Shown piece by piece: positions 53,334-61,878 of a DNA stretch of 64,000 bases. The DNA comes from Abyssibacter sp036156195. GTDB lineage: Bacteria; Pseudomonadota; Gammaproteobacteria; Nevskiales; OUC007. The stretch spans positions 147,745 through 211,744 of the forward strand of contig JAYZUZ010000008.1 in NCBI GenBank assembly GCA_036156195.1, given 5' to 3'. The notes under the pieces are model-generated. The model had not been told where the DNA came from. It ran no database searches and saw only the letters and a list, made by a program, of their open reading frames with translations. The position numbers and the translations under genes were made by a program. Numbering within the stretch: the first letter of the stretch is position 1; each line of letters starts with the position of its first letter.

Positions 53334-54067
53334 CTGAATCTGCTGAATCCATATTAATAACCGGGGCGAGTCGGGGCATTGGTCGCGCCGCCGCGGAGCG
53401 CCTGGCAGCCGATGGCTACACCGTGGTCATCAACTACCGCAGCCGTGATGATGAGGCGGCGGCCGCGCTGGATGCCATTGTTCAGGCCGGGGGGCAGGGG
53501 CGCCTGCTTCAATTCGACGTGGGCAACCGTGAGCAGGCTCGGCAGGCCATTACCGCCGATATCGAGGCGCATGGTGCCTATTACGGGGTGGTGCTCAGCG
53601 CTGGCGTGTCCAGCGACGGCGCCTTTCCAGCGCTGGGTGAGGCCGACTGGGACCGCGTGATGACCACCAATCTCGACGGTTTCTACAATGTCTTGCATCC
53701 ACTGACGATGCCGATGATCCGGCGCCGGGCGCCCGGCCGTATTGTGGCGCTGACCTCGGTGTCCGGTCTGATGGGCAATCGCGGTCAGGTGAACTACAGC
53801 GCATCGAAGGCCGGCATCATCGGCGCCGCCAAGGCCTTGGCTGTGGAACTGGCTGGTCGCAAGATTACCGTCAACTGCGTGGCCCCTGGCCCGATTCGCA
53901 CCGACATGATCAGCGAGGCGCCCATGGAGGAAATGCTTAAGCTCATTCCTGCCAAGCGCATCGGCGAGCCGGAAGAGGTCGCGGCGCTCATCGCATTTCT
54001 GTGTTCCAAGGATGCCGGTTACATCACCCGACAGGTGATATCCATTAATGGAGGCATGCTTGGCTAA
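53330..54067 (+). CDS. 3-oxoacyl-ACP reductase (FabG-type SDR)
   Basis: 245 residues. NADPH motif TGASRGIG at 11-18, Asn in LSAGVS, catalytic Ser in LTSVSG, Tyr-x-x-x-Lys in YSASKAG (about 157-163). Reduces the 3-keto group formed by the ketosynthases, the ApeQ-type step. Overlaps the dehydratase by ATGA and the next ketosynthase by several bases. Confidence 0.95.
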   Translation: MTESAESILITGASRGIGRAAAERLAADGYTVVINYRSRDDEAAAALDAIVQAGGQGRLLQFDVGNREQARQAITADIEAHGAYYGVVLSAGVSSDGAFPALGEADWDRVMTTNLDGFYNVLHPLTMPMIRRRAPGRIVALTSVSGLMGNRGQVNYSASKAGIIGAAKALAVELAGRKITVNCVAPGPIRTDMISEAPMEEMLKLIPAKRIGEPEEVAALIAFLCSKDAGYITRQVISINGGMLG

Positions 54068-55292
54068 GCCCAATCGCGTGGTCGTTACAGGGATGGCCGG
54101 GTTTTGTCCGCTAGGCGGCAGCTGGGACGAAATCGCCGACCGTCTCGGTCGGCATGTCAGCGGTATCCAGTACATGCCGGACTGGGACCAGTATGAGGAC
54201 ATGCGGACCCGGCTGGCCGGGGTCATTCCACAGTTCGAGTTGCCGGCGAGCTACACCCGCAAGAAAACTCGGACCATGGGACGGGTTTCGAAGCTGGCTG
54301 TCCGCGCGTCCGAGCTGGCGCTGGAGCAGGCGGCGTTTCCACTGGAGACAGCGGATCTCACGGAAGTCGGCGTTGCCTATGGGTCGTCGAGCGGGTGCAC
54401 GGCGGCGACCATGGAACTCAGCCAGTTCCTGGGCGGCGACGGTCGTAGTGGCGTTAGTTCCACCAGCTATCTGCGCATGATGCCGCACACCACCGCGGCC
54501 AATGTCAGCATGCACTTCGGGCTGAAGGGTCGGATCATTCCGACATCCAGCGCCTGCGTGTCTGGCAGTCAGGCGATTGGTTACGCCTACGAGGCGGTTC
54601 GCTTCGGCCGTATCGAGGCCATGGTCGCCGGGGGCTCCGAGGCGCTTTGCCCGTCTCAGGCCGTCGTCTTCGACATGCTGTATGCCACCAGTACTAAGAA
54701 CGATACGCCCACCCAAACGCCTTCGCCCTACGACGCCGAACGCGATGGTCTCGTCATCGGCGAGGGTGGCTGCTCCTTCGTGCTCGAGTCGCTGGAGTCG
54801 GCGCAGAGACGGGGCGCGACCATTCTGGCTGAGGTTGTGGGTTATGGGGCCAGCTCCGACGGGGCGCATGCCACGCGCCCCAGCCAGGACATGATGGCCC
54901 ACGCCATGCGGCAGTCGCTCAAGGATGCAGGCATCCCGGCCAGCGAGGTGGGTTTCGTCTGTGGGCATGGCACGGCTACGGATCATGGGGATGTGGCCGA
55001 GAGTCAGGCCACGGCCGAGGTGTTGGGTTTCAAACCCATGGCCTCGTACAAGGGCCATATGGGGCATACCCTGGGCGCCTGCGGTGCCTTGGAGTCGTGG
55101 TTTGCGATCGAGATGATGAACCGGGGCCGTTTCGACCCCACCCTCAATCTCCATACGCCGGATCCGGCCTGTGGCGAACTCGACTACCTGATGGGCGAAA
55201 GTCGCGATATCGACACCGAATACGTCATGAACAACAACTTTGCTTTTGGGGGCGTCAACAGTTCGCTACTATTCAGGCGCTGGCAGGCCTGA
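54060..55292 (+). CDS. 3-oxoacyl-ACP synthase (ApeR/FabF-like)
   Basis: 410 residues from a TTG at 54060, chosen because GGAGG lies six bases before it and MAKPNRVVVTG is the normal KS opening; an ATG at 54048 in the same frame is the alternative. Cys166 is in SSACVSGS, the His pairs are in GHGTATDHGD and KGHMGHTLGACG. It has no CLF partner and may make the first condensation or initiate chains. Overlaps the ketoreductase end by eight bases. The unusual GHGTATDHGD loop follows the FabF-type order. Confidence 0.92.
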   Translation: MAKPNRVVVTGMAGFCPLGGSWDEIADRLGRHVSGIQYMPDWDQYEDMRTRLAGVIPQFELPASYTRKKTRTMGRVSKLAVRASELALEQAAFPLETADLTEVGVAYGSSSGCTAATMELSQFLGGDGRSGVSSTSYLRMMPHTTAANVSMHFGLKGRIIPTSSACVSGSQAIGYAYEAVRFGRIEAMVAGGSEALCPSQAVVFDMLYATSTKNDTPTQTPSPYDAERDGLVIGEGGCSFVLESLESAQRRGATILAEVVGYGASSDGAHATRPSQDMMAHAMRQSLKDAGIPASEVGFVCGHGTATDHGDVAESQATAEVLGFKPMASYKGHMGHTLGACGALESWFAIEMMNRGRFDPTLNLHTPDPACGELDYLMGESRDIDTEYVMNNNFAFGGVNSSLLFRRWQA

Positions 55293-55351
55293 TGTCAGCG
55301 GTTTGCCGCCTTGCCGGCAGGCCCCATGCAAAACGGAGTTTGCACGCATGA
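55292..55351 (+). CDS. Bridging mini-ORF (19 residues) between ketosynthase and small periplasmic protein
   Basis: The ATG shares one base with the ketosynthase stop (TGATG) and the TGA overlaps the ATG of the next gene (ATGA). The peptide would be basic. As with the one at 52795, it might serve translational coupling across a 55-base gap. Confidence 0.25.
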   Translation: MSAVCRLAGRPHAKRSLHA

Positions 55352-55782
55352 AACAATGGATTTTTGCCCTCTTGCTCGGCTTGGTAGCCATGGCGCCAGC
55401 CCAGGCGCGGGATGATCACAAGACCTATCCGCTGTCCGACTTTTTTGCCCGCGAAGATGTGCAGAATCGGCTCGGCAATGATGTGAAGTTCTATTTTGGT
55501 GATCAGTCCCATCCGGCCATTGCTTCCCGACTTGGCGAATACCAGTCGAACAAGAAGACCAACGCCTTCAATAAGACCGATCAGGAAGCCTGCGAATGGG
55601 CCCTGCTGTCGGCCATGTTGTCACTGCGCGACCGCGCGGTAGGCCTCGGGGCCGATGCCGTGGTCAACATCACCAGTAACTACCGCAATACGCCGTTTTC
55701 GTCTCAGTCCGAGTACATGTGCGGGGCGGGGAACATCATTGCTGGTGTGACCATGAAGGGCGAAGCCGTCAAATTTGACTAA
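55348..55782 (+). CDS. Small periplasmic protein of pigment clusters
   Basis: 144 residues with a signal peptide (cleavage near AQAR, residue 20). GLGADAVVNITSNYRN recalls the YbjQ-like fold; a YMCGAGNIIAG segment follows. Similar proteins in such clusters are often labelled excinuclease by error. No catalytic residues are obvious. It is the last gene of the main operon and its stop faces that of the chorismatase with only seven bases between. Confidence 0.75.
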   Translation: MKQWIFALLLGLVAMAPAQARDDHKTYPLSDFFAREDVQNRLGNDVKFYFGDQSHPAIASRLGEYQSNKKTNAFNKTDQEACEWALLSAMLSLRDRAVGLGADAVVNITSNYRNTPFSSQSEYMCGAGNIIAGVTMKGEAVKFD

Positions 55783-55789
55783 CAGGCGG

Positions 55790-56839
55790 TCAGACCTCCG
55801 CGGCGCTTGACGCCGCCGCGCTGTGGTCAGCGGCGGTGTTGGCTGACAAGGGCCAGACACCCTCGATTTCCAGCATCAGGTCGGTTCGGCAGATGTCGCC
55901 GACGAGCGGGATCACGTCGAGATGCTGACCCCAGCGTGCGCGGATGCGCTCGACAACGGGCCCCAGTGGCACCTCGGGCCGCAGATAGGCGCGCAGCGCA
56001 CGGGGAGCGGCCTCCACGCCGGCGTGGGCGGTCAGTGCTTCCAGATTGCGGTGGGTCTCGTCCAGTTGCCGTGCCCAGTCGCCCGGATGCCGGGTCTCAT
56101 GGCCGACAATGCTGGCCGTGCCGGAGACGATGAGTGACCCTGCGTCGACCCTGGCGGCGCGCGCAAAGGACGGGCTGGCAGGTCCGTACCGGCGTGGATA
56201 GCGATAGGCGGACAGTTGTCGCGGGTTCTCGACCGGTTGGCACGGCTGTCCCCCTGCGATGAACATGAGATAAACCAAGGGCGCCTGGCATCCGATGGCC
56301 GTGGCAGGCGGCAAGGCGCGATCTGGCACGGCAGACTCCCGCAGCGCGCGCAGGCGGCCCACGCTGAACAGGCGATACCGTTCCTGGTCACCATCACCCA
56401 TGTTGATGTCGGCAAGAAAATTCCAGACCCGCCACAGGTGTTGATGGGGCTGCGCATCCAGCCATGTCAGCAACTCTGTGTAGGCACGATAGGCCAGGGT
56501 TTCGATGGCCTGTCCGTCGTCTTCGAGCACCAGCGTGCCGATGGTTTCGGTGCCGCTGCGAACATACTGGATGCGCCCGGTCTGGCCCGAAGTCACCGGG
56601 CCCGAGGAGGTGGTCCAGACCTCACGAAGGTCGGCCTGGCTGCCCAGCGGGGTGACCATCTGGCGGGGGTCATCAGGGCGCGGCGCCGGGGTTTGTGCAA
56701 AATCCACGACCGCCATGACATCCGGGCTGTCCAGCAAGGTTGGGGTGTTGAGATGGGACGTGTGGACGGTCAGCATGGTCAGCAAAACTGGCTGCGGCTC
56801 GGCAAGCCCCCTGTGGTCTCGGGAGCTTGCCCTGGCCAT
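55790..56839 (-). CDS. Chorismatase, XanB2/FkbO/Hyg5-like
   Basis: 349 residues. Family marks: RVWNFLADIN at 137-146, YRYPRRYGPASPSFARA at 212-228, SGTASIVGHETRH at 239-251 and CRTDLMLEIEGV at 317-328, which holds the catalytic acid region. The enzymes split chorismate to hydroxybenzoates; XanB2 gives 3- and 4-hydroxybenzoate, the aryl starter for xanthomonadin. That matches this cluster. The first ATG (56839) lies 35 bases from the divergent acyltransferase start; a second in-frame ATG at 56776 would shorten the protein by 21 residues. Confidence 0.92.
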   Translation of the reverse strand: MARASSRDHRGLAEPQPVLLTMLTVHTSHLNTPTLLDSPDVMAVVDFAQTPAPRPDDPRQMVTPLGSQADLREVWTTSSGPVTSGQTGRIQYVRSGTETIGTLVLEDDGQAIETLAYRAYTELLTWLDAQPHQHLWRVWNFLADINMGDGDQERYRLFSVGRLRALRESAVPDRALPPATAIGCQAPLVYLMFIAGGQPCQPVENPRQLSAYRYPRRYGPASPSFARAARVDAGSLIVSGTASIVGHETRHPGDWARQLDETHRNLEALTAHAGVEAAPRALRAYLRPEVPLGPVVERIRARWGQHLDVIPLVGDICRTDLMLEIEGVWPLSANTAADHSAAASSAAEV

Positions 56840-56874
56840 CGGCGTGGGCGGGCAATTGAATTGAACAGTGGATA

Positions 56875-57801
56875 GTGCATCGCGTGAGCGAAGAATGGCG
56901 ATCTTACCAAGAGCGGGGCAGCGGCTTCTGGATTCGGGTGGTTTTCTGGCTGGGCCGGTGTCTCGGTCGCCCGGTGACGCGGCTGATTTTGTGGCCGATC
57001 GTGAGTTATTTCATGCTGACAGGGCGCGACGCGCGCCAGGCGTCGCGGGACTACCTACGCCGTGTGCTGGACCGCCCGGTCCGGCGTGGGGACATCTGGC
57101 GTCATCTGCATGTCTTCGCGTCGACGATCCTCGATCGGCTGTACTTCTACTCCGACGATCAGGGCGTTTTCGATGTCCGCGTTCAGGGCGCGGAACTGTT
57201 CGATCCGATGATCCGTTCCGGGCGGGGCGCTTTGTTGCTCAGCGCGCATCTGGGCAGCTTCGATGCCATGCGCGGGGCCGCTCAGCAGCGTGAGGAGCCG
57301 TTATCGCTGCGCGTGCTCATGGATTTGTCTCACGGCGCCGCGCTAAACGCTGCGCTGCGAAGCGTTCATCCGGAGCTGCTGGATTCGGTGATCGACTCAT
57401 CCCAGGCATCGACTGAACTGGGGCTGGCGATCCGTGATGCCATTGAAGAAGGTTGCGTGGTGGGGCTGATGGCCGACCGCGTCAACAGTCCCCAGGAAAA
57501 GACCGTGACGGTCGAGTTCTTCGGTGAATCGGTGCGTGTGCCGGCCACGCCATGGCTGCTGGCGGCTGTGCTGCGGGTGCCGGTGCTGCTGGGCATTTGC
57601 ACCTTCGAGGGTGGGCGTCGCTATCAGGTGGACTTTGAATCCCTGCATCCAGGCGGGCAGGCCGTTGGCAGCCGCCAGCGCATGGCCTTCGCCCAGCAAC
57701 AGGCCCAGGCCTACATGGCGCGGGTCGAGCACTACGCCCGGCGCAGCCCCTACAACTGGTTTAATTTTTACCGCTACTGGTCAGACGAGGCGCAGGTTTG
57801 A
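56875..57801 (+). CDS. LpxL/HtrB-like lysophospholipid acyltransferase
   Basis: 308 residues from a GTG; another GTG three codons later is possible. A membrane helix (about 27-48), the catalytic HLGSFD motif near 123-128 and an MADRV segment near 198-202 match the lauroyl-acyltransferase (LpxL-like) superfamily. In aryl-polyene clusters this enzyme probably attaches the polyene acid or a fatty acid to the lipid anchor at the inner membrane. Its last 41 bases overlap the convergent glycosyltransferase gene. Confidence 0.88.
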   Translation: MHRVSEEWRSYQERGSGFWIRVVFWLGRCLGRPVTRLILWPIVSYFMLTGRDARQASRDYLRRVLDRPVRRGDIWRHLHVFASTILDRLYFYSDDQGVFDVRVQGAELFDPMIRSGRGALLLSAHLGSFDAMRGAAQQREEPLSLRVLMDLSHGAALNAALRSVHPELLDSVIDSSQASTELGLAIRDAIEEGCVVGLMADRVNSPQEKTVTVEFFGESVRVPATPWLLAAVLRVPVLLGICTFEGGRRYQVDFESLHPGGQAVGSRQRMAFAQQQAQAYMARVEHYARRSPYNWFNFYRYWSDEAQV

Positions 57802-58534
57802 TCCGCGCCCCCAGTCCGAGTCGGCGCCACAGCATCTTGAAGAACAGGCGGGCGTGCATCCCCGAAATACGGGCGTTGTCGCGCAACATGCGAAAGTGCG
57901 AAACCCCGTCCTCGGGATAGCGAACGCGTGTGGGGACATTCACGACCGGAGCGCCGTCCCAGTACGCATGGACGAGAATGTCCGTATCGAACTCCATGCG
58001 ATGGCCGATTCGGTTGCGCTGCATTAACGCGGCGGTGAATGCCACCGGATAAATGCGAAATCCACACATCGAATCCTGAATTTGCAGGGATGCGGTATTG
58101 ATCCAGACCCAAACATGGGTGAGATAGCGCCCGTATAAACGGATTCGGGGTACGGATTCGTCATAAATCGGCACGCCGCTAATGACGGCATCCGGACGGT
58201 CTTCTGCCGCGGCGAGCAGGCGAGGCAGGTCCTCCGGCGCATGCTGTCCATCGGCGTCGATCTGGACCACGTGACTGTGCCCGGCTTGCTGGGCGCAGCG
58301 CAGGCCGTGATGAAATGCCGCGCCCTTGCCCTGGTTGTGGGGCAGGCGTTCCAGCCGAACCCAATCTGGCTGCTCGGCCGCCAGGCGCTTCAAGGTCTCC
58401 GCACAATCGCGATCGCTGCCGTCATCGATGAGCCAACAGGGCAGGCCGAATGGCCGCAAGCGTTCGAGCACACTGCCAATGGCTGCGCCATGATTGAACA
58501 CGGGGATGACAATGCAGGGGTTAAGGCCGGCCAC
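57761..58534 (-). CDS. Family 2 glycosyltransferase (DPM1-like)
   Basis: 257 residues from a GTG start. GT-A fold: CIVIPVFNHG at the N-terminus, the LIDDGSDRD nucleotide-binding loop, QIDADGQH (the DxD metal site), and MCGFRIYP downstream. No membrane anchor at the end. It adds a sugar, probably to the lipid or polyene head. Its stop lies within the 3' end of the convergent acyltransferase gene. Confidence 0.9.
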   Translation of the reverse strand: MAGLNPCIVIPVFNHGAAIGSVLERLRPFGLPCWLIDDGSDRDCAETLKRLAAEQPDWVRLERLPHNQGKGAAFHHGLRCAQQAGHSHVVQIDADGQHAPEDLPRLLAAAEDRPDAVISGVPIYDESVPRIRLYGRYLTHVWVWINTASLQIQDSMCGFRIYPVAFTAALMQRNRIGHRMEFDTDILVHAYWDGAPVVNVPTRVRYPEDGVSHFRMLRDNARISGMHARLFFKMLWRRLGLGARIKPAPRLTSSGKN

Positions 58535-58545
58535 GGTCGTGCGCC

Positions 58546-58902
58546 TCAGCGCCAGTTGATCCGGCCGCTGGCATAGGCGCGCTCACCCTGGGCGTAGCGA
58601 AACCGGGTGCTGCCTGCCTCGGGGTTGTGTTGCAGCGTCAGCGTGACCTCGTCGCCCGGGGTCAGAACGTGGTGAAACTTGAGATTGGCGATGCTGGCCA
58701 CGCGGGGGGCTTGATCGAAGTGTTCGCAGCTCGTGCGGATGGCCCAATGCGTTAGCGCGACGCCCGGGACAATCGGCGTTTGGGTGAAATGACCCCGGAA
58801 ATACGCCAGATTCTCGGGAATCTGCCAATGGCAAACCAACTCCTGGCCGTTTTCACTTCGGCGCTGCTCGATGGGCAGCGTTGTCCAGCGGGCGGCGGAC
58901 AT
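58546..58902 (-). CDS. ApeI-like 3-hydroxyacyl-ACP dehydratase
   Basis: 118 residues, short hot-dog fold. YFRGHFTQTPIVPGVALTHWA carries the catalytic His and the VPGV stretch of FabZ-like dehydratases; NLKFHHVLTPGDEVTL follows as in the family. It is expected to act with the ApeP-like protein at 52857. Located between ACP and glycosyltransferase on the minus strand. Confidence 0.88.
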   Translation of the reverse strand: MSAARWTTLPIEQRRSENGQELVCHWQIPENLAYFRGHFTQTPIVPGVALTHWAIRTSCEHFDQAPRVASIANLKFHHVLTPGDEVTLTLQHNPEAGSTRFRYAQGERAYASGRINWR

Positions 58903-58909
58903 AACGGGA

Positions 58910-59158
58910 TCAGGCGCTGATCATTTCATCGACGGCATCGACGATGTCCTGCACCGTGCGAACACTCTTGAACTGCTCGGGTTCGACCGACTTGCCGGTG
59001 ATTTCCTTTAGGCGCACCACAAGATCGACCGCGTCGATGCTGTCGATATCCAGGTCTTCATAGAGGCGGGCGTCGGGGGTGACTGTTTGCGGTTCGATTT
59101 CGAACAGTTCCTCGAACAGGCCCTGAAGCGTCGAAAAGATGTCGGTTTGAGATTTCAT
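58910..59158 (-). CDS. Acyl carrier protein (pigment operon, minus strand)
   Basis: 82 residues with phosphopantetheine Ser40 in LDIDSIDAVDL. Ends seven bases before the dehydratase start. The 181-base gap up to the hydrolase stop is the likely promoter site for the ACP-dehydratase-glycosyltransferase unit, but I could not pick a clear -10/-35 pair there. Confidence 0.92.
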   Translation of the reverse strand: MKSQTDIFSTLQGLFEELFEIEPQTVTPDARLYEDLDIDSIDAVDLVVRLKEITGKSVEPEQFKSVRTVQDIVDAVDEMISA

Positions 59159-59339
59159 GGCGATTTGCGGACGGTGGTTTGGCGGGGATTCGCCCGGATA
59201 CGGGCAAATCGATCAGGTCGCTGCGCCCAGCGGCGCCGCACGATGTTGCTTCCCTGGTGTCGACCAAAACAGCGTGCAAACTCCCTGCCGCCATTGTAAC
59301 GATGAACGTCGCTTGTGGTCAGGCCATGACTGTGATCAA

Positions 59340-60128
59340 TCAGTCAGTTGTTGCCTGCCGCCCGGAAAAAATGGCTTGGAACACTTGACCCGCGGCCGGT
59401 GCCCACACCCGCCAGACATGGCCGCCCCGCGGCTCGTAATAGTGAGAATCAGGAATGACTTCGGCGATTTGCTCGGCTGCAAGGTGAAACTTGTCCTTGT
59501 CTCCACAAATCAGCCACACGCGCTGGGCGCGTTCGGGGTCGTCCGCAAATCCTTTGAGCATCCGCCAGATTTCATGCGGAACATCGTCGGGATGCACAAC
59601 AGGCGGTGCTGGCCCGGGTTCCCACTGACGCAGGCCGCCGGCCTTGTCGATGGATTTGGCGAGATCTTTCCGGCCCGTGAACGGGGCCATCAGGACCAGG
59701 CCGCTCAGAAAGCCCGGGTGTTCCTTTTCGTACAGCAAGGTGCCAAATCCGCCCAGCGAAGCGCCGGCCATCCAGATATCGGTGAATCCCTCGGCCCGCG
59801 CGGGTTCGATGATCTCCGACTGCAGGCGCTCCAGCAGGCTGCGATCCATGTAATACCCGAAACTGGCCGCAGCGAGGATGACTGTGGCATCCGGGTTCGC
59901 TCGCTGGATCTGGTCGACCATGCCGGAGCCTTGCAGGCTGTCCATGTCGTCCTGGATGCCGGGCAGCACGATGACCAGCGGCCCCTCGGTCGCGCCGCTC
60001 GGCGCGGCATATCGGGCCTGCGGAATGGGGCCATCCGGTAGTTGGTGCGAGACCAAGCAGGCACCCAGCACCAAGCTAAGCAACAACACGCTGAGCAGGC
60101 TGGCGCGGACTGGGTGGCGTTTGATCAT
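59340..60128 (-). CDS. Alpha/beta hydrolase lipoprotein
   Basis: 262 residues from the ATG at 60128, preferred because AGGA lies in front and a lipoprotein signal with lipobox LGAC (Cys24) follows; ATGs at 60137 and 60149 in the same frame are alternatives. Nucleophile Ser124 is in the elbow GASLGG, the acid probably in CGDKDKF and the His in RGGHVWR. Substrate unknown. It lies between the CrtI-like gene and the ACP, so it may process the pigment-lipid in the periplasm. Confidence 0.84.
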   Translation of the reverse strand: MIKRHPVRASLLSVLLLSLVLGACLVSHQLPDGPIPQARYAAPSGATEGPLVIVLPGIQDDMDSLQGSGMVDQIQRANPDATVILAAASFGYYMDRSLLERLQSEIIEPARAEGFTDIWMAGASLGGFGTLLYEKEHPGFLSGLVLMAPFTGRKDLAKSIDKAGGLRQWEPGPAPPVVHPDDVPHEIWRMLKGFADDPERAQRVWLICGDKDKFHLAAEQIAEVIPDSHYYEPRGGHVWRVWAPAAGQVFQAIFSGRQATTD

Positions 60129-60165
60129 CTCGGGCATCCTGAGGGTCATCGGAGCGTGGTTCAAT

Positions 60166-61788
60166 CTAGGCCGCCGCCTGCGGCGGCGACCAGGTCTTGA
60201 GCAACTGCCAGAGTTTGCGCTGTTGCAGGCCGAGCATGGCGCCCGTGGTGAGCACGCCGCCCATGAGTGCTCCACCGACACCTGCCGTTACCACGTCCTG
60301 TCCGGTGAGGTACAAGCCCTTGACCGGTGTGACCGGGTGGAGCCAGCGCTGGCGAAAGCGGTCCGGGTCGTGGTCCAGGCCGTAGATTTCTCCGCGGTCG
60401 TAGAAGTTGAACCACTCGGTGGACAGCGGCGTGGACAGTTCGTGGTAATCGAGCGCTTCGCGCAGCTGCGGCATGTGTTCGAACAGGGTTTCCAGCAGTC
60501 GCTCGGACAGCCGCGCCTTGAACTGATCGTAGTCCTCGCCGCGCTGGTTCCAGGTGGAGTCACGCCATTGCTCGAACCATTCGTAGGGTCCCAGGGAGAT
60601 GACCTCAACAGTGCTCTTGTCGGGGTAGTGTGTCGGCCATTCCGGGTCTTTTGCCGACGGAAAGGACACGTAGACCAACGGCAGCGGCGCCGTTTGGTCG
60701 GCTTCGAAGCGGGCGAGGTTGTCTTCGTGCTGCGCGCTGGGGTAGATCCACAGATTCGTGCGTGGCAGCCCCAGGGACTCCGCCGTGCCCTTGAAGCCGG
60801 CGTAGAGGCAGATGTGTGACGCCGAGGGCTTGACGGTCTTCAGCTTGTCCGGGTAGTCGTGGCGTTCGCGCTCGGCTTCGGGCAGCAGTTTCTCGAAGGT
60901 GTTGCGGGCGCCGGCATTGCTGACGATCGCATCGGCGCGGATCACGTGTCCGTCGGCCATGCGCACACCCGTTGCGCGCCCCTTTTCCACGACGATGGAT
61001 TCGACTTCCGCATAGGTGAAAACCTCTCCGCCGCCGGCACGAATCACCGGAACAATGGTGTCGGCCATTTTCCAGGAGCCGCCCACCGGATAGCAGCCAC
61101 CATCGAAGTAGTGCTTGGCGACCGAGGCATGCATCAGGAATGTGGCCTCGGCTGGCGGCATGCCGTAGTCGCCCCATTGGCCAGTGAGTACGCCAATAAG
61201 CTCCTGGTTGTCCGTGAGCCCTTCCAGGACGTGTCGCACGGTCATTGTGCATTCGGGCGGCACTCGCTGGTCGCGCACCAGACGGTAGAGCCAGTTCAGT
61301 CCTGGCGACAGTGCCTGACCGGTAAAGAACTTGCGCATGGAGCCGGCGACCCGAACGACGAGATCCACATACTGGTCGATGGCGTCGGCCTCGTCGGGGA
61401 ACTGCGCCTTGAGCCCGTCCTTGAAGGATTCGCGACCCGCCCGAAAGTCATAGCTGCGCTCCCCGATGATGATGCGGTCATACACCGCATCCATTTGCGC
61501 CCATTCGAGCTGACCGTCTGAGATCACGTCGAAGATGCGACGCAGCGGCGAATAGGGTTTATGCACTTCGCCGATGTAGTGCACGCCGACATCCCATTCG
61601 TAGCCGTTGCGCTCGTAGGTGTGGGTGAAACCGCCTGCCGTGTAGTGCTGCTCGAGTACGCAGACCCGCCGCCCGAGCCGACTGAGTAGGGCGGCATTGG
61701 CCAAGCCGCCGATGCCGGAGCCGATGACGATGACGTCGTACTGATCGTCCACCCGAGATGCCCGATACCGCTTGCCCACTCGCTTCAT
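60166..61788 (-). CDS. Phytoene-desaturase-like (CrtI/retinol saturase family) FAD oxidoreductase
   Basis: 540 residues. FAD motif VIVIGSGIGGLANAALLSRLG at about 19-39, then the GGFTHTYERNGYEWDVGVHYIG region and a C-terminal GLYLTGQDVVTAGVGGALMGGV. This family handles long conjugated chains (carotene desaturation, isomerisation, retinol saturation). No phytoene synthase is near, so here it may act on the aryl polyene. First gene of the minus strand unit 61788 to 57761. Divergent from the PNPOx-like gene by 90 bases. Confidence 0.9.
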   Translation of the reverse strand: MKRVGKRYRASRVDDQYDVIVIGSGIGGLANAALLSRLGRRVCVLEQHYTAGGFTHTYERNGYEWDVGVHYIGEVHKPYSPLRRIFDVISDGQLEWAQMDAVYDRIIIGERSYDFRAGRESFKDGLKAQFPDEADAIDQYVDLVVRVAGSMRKFFTGQALSPGLNWLYRLVRDQRVPPECTMTVRHVLEGLTDNQELIGVLTGQWGDYGMPPAEATFLMHASVAKHYFDGGCYPVGGSWKMADTIVPVIRAGGGEVFTYAEVESIVVEKGRATGVRMADGHVIRADAIVSNAGARNTFEKLLPEAERERHDYPDKLKTVKPSASHICLYAGFKGTAESLGLPRTNLWIYPSAQHEDNLARFEADQTAPLPLVYVSFPSAKDPEWPTHYPDKSTVEVISLGPYEWFEQWRDSTWNQRGEDYDQFKARLSERLLETLFEHMPQLREALDYHELSTPLSTEWFNFYDRGEIYGLDHDPDRFRQRWLHPVTPVKGLYLTGQDVVTAGVGGALMGGVLTTGAMLGLQQRKLWQLLKTWSPPQAAA

Positions 61789-61878
61789 GATGTATTGACC
61801 CCGATCTTGTTAGTGTCTGCTCCGGCCGACAGCATAGCCCGTCGCCCGCCTGACACCGGGAACCGCAGGAACTTTTCC

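Noticed and set aside
54111..55154. 347-codon open frame antisense to a ketosynthase
   Set aside because: Composition is that of a shadow frame; the ketosynthase on + has all catalytic residues.
55348..55782. Excinuclease subunit
   Set aside because: Small signal-peptide protein without ATPase or nuclease motifs; the name is a known mislabel for this type.
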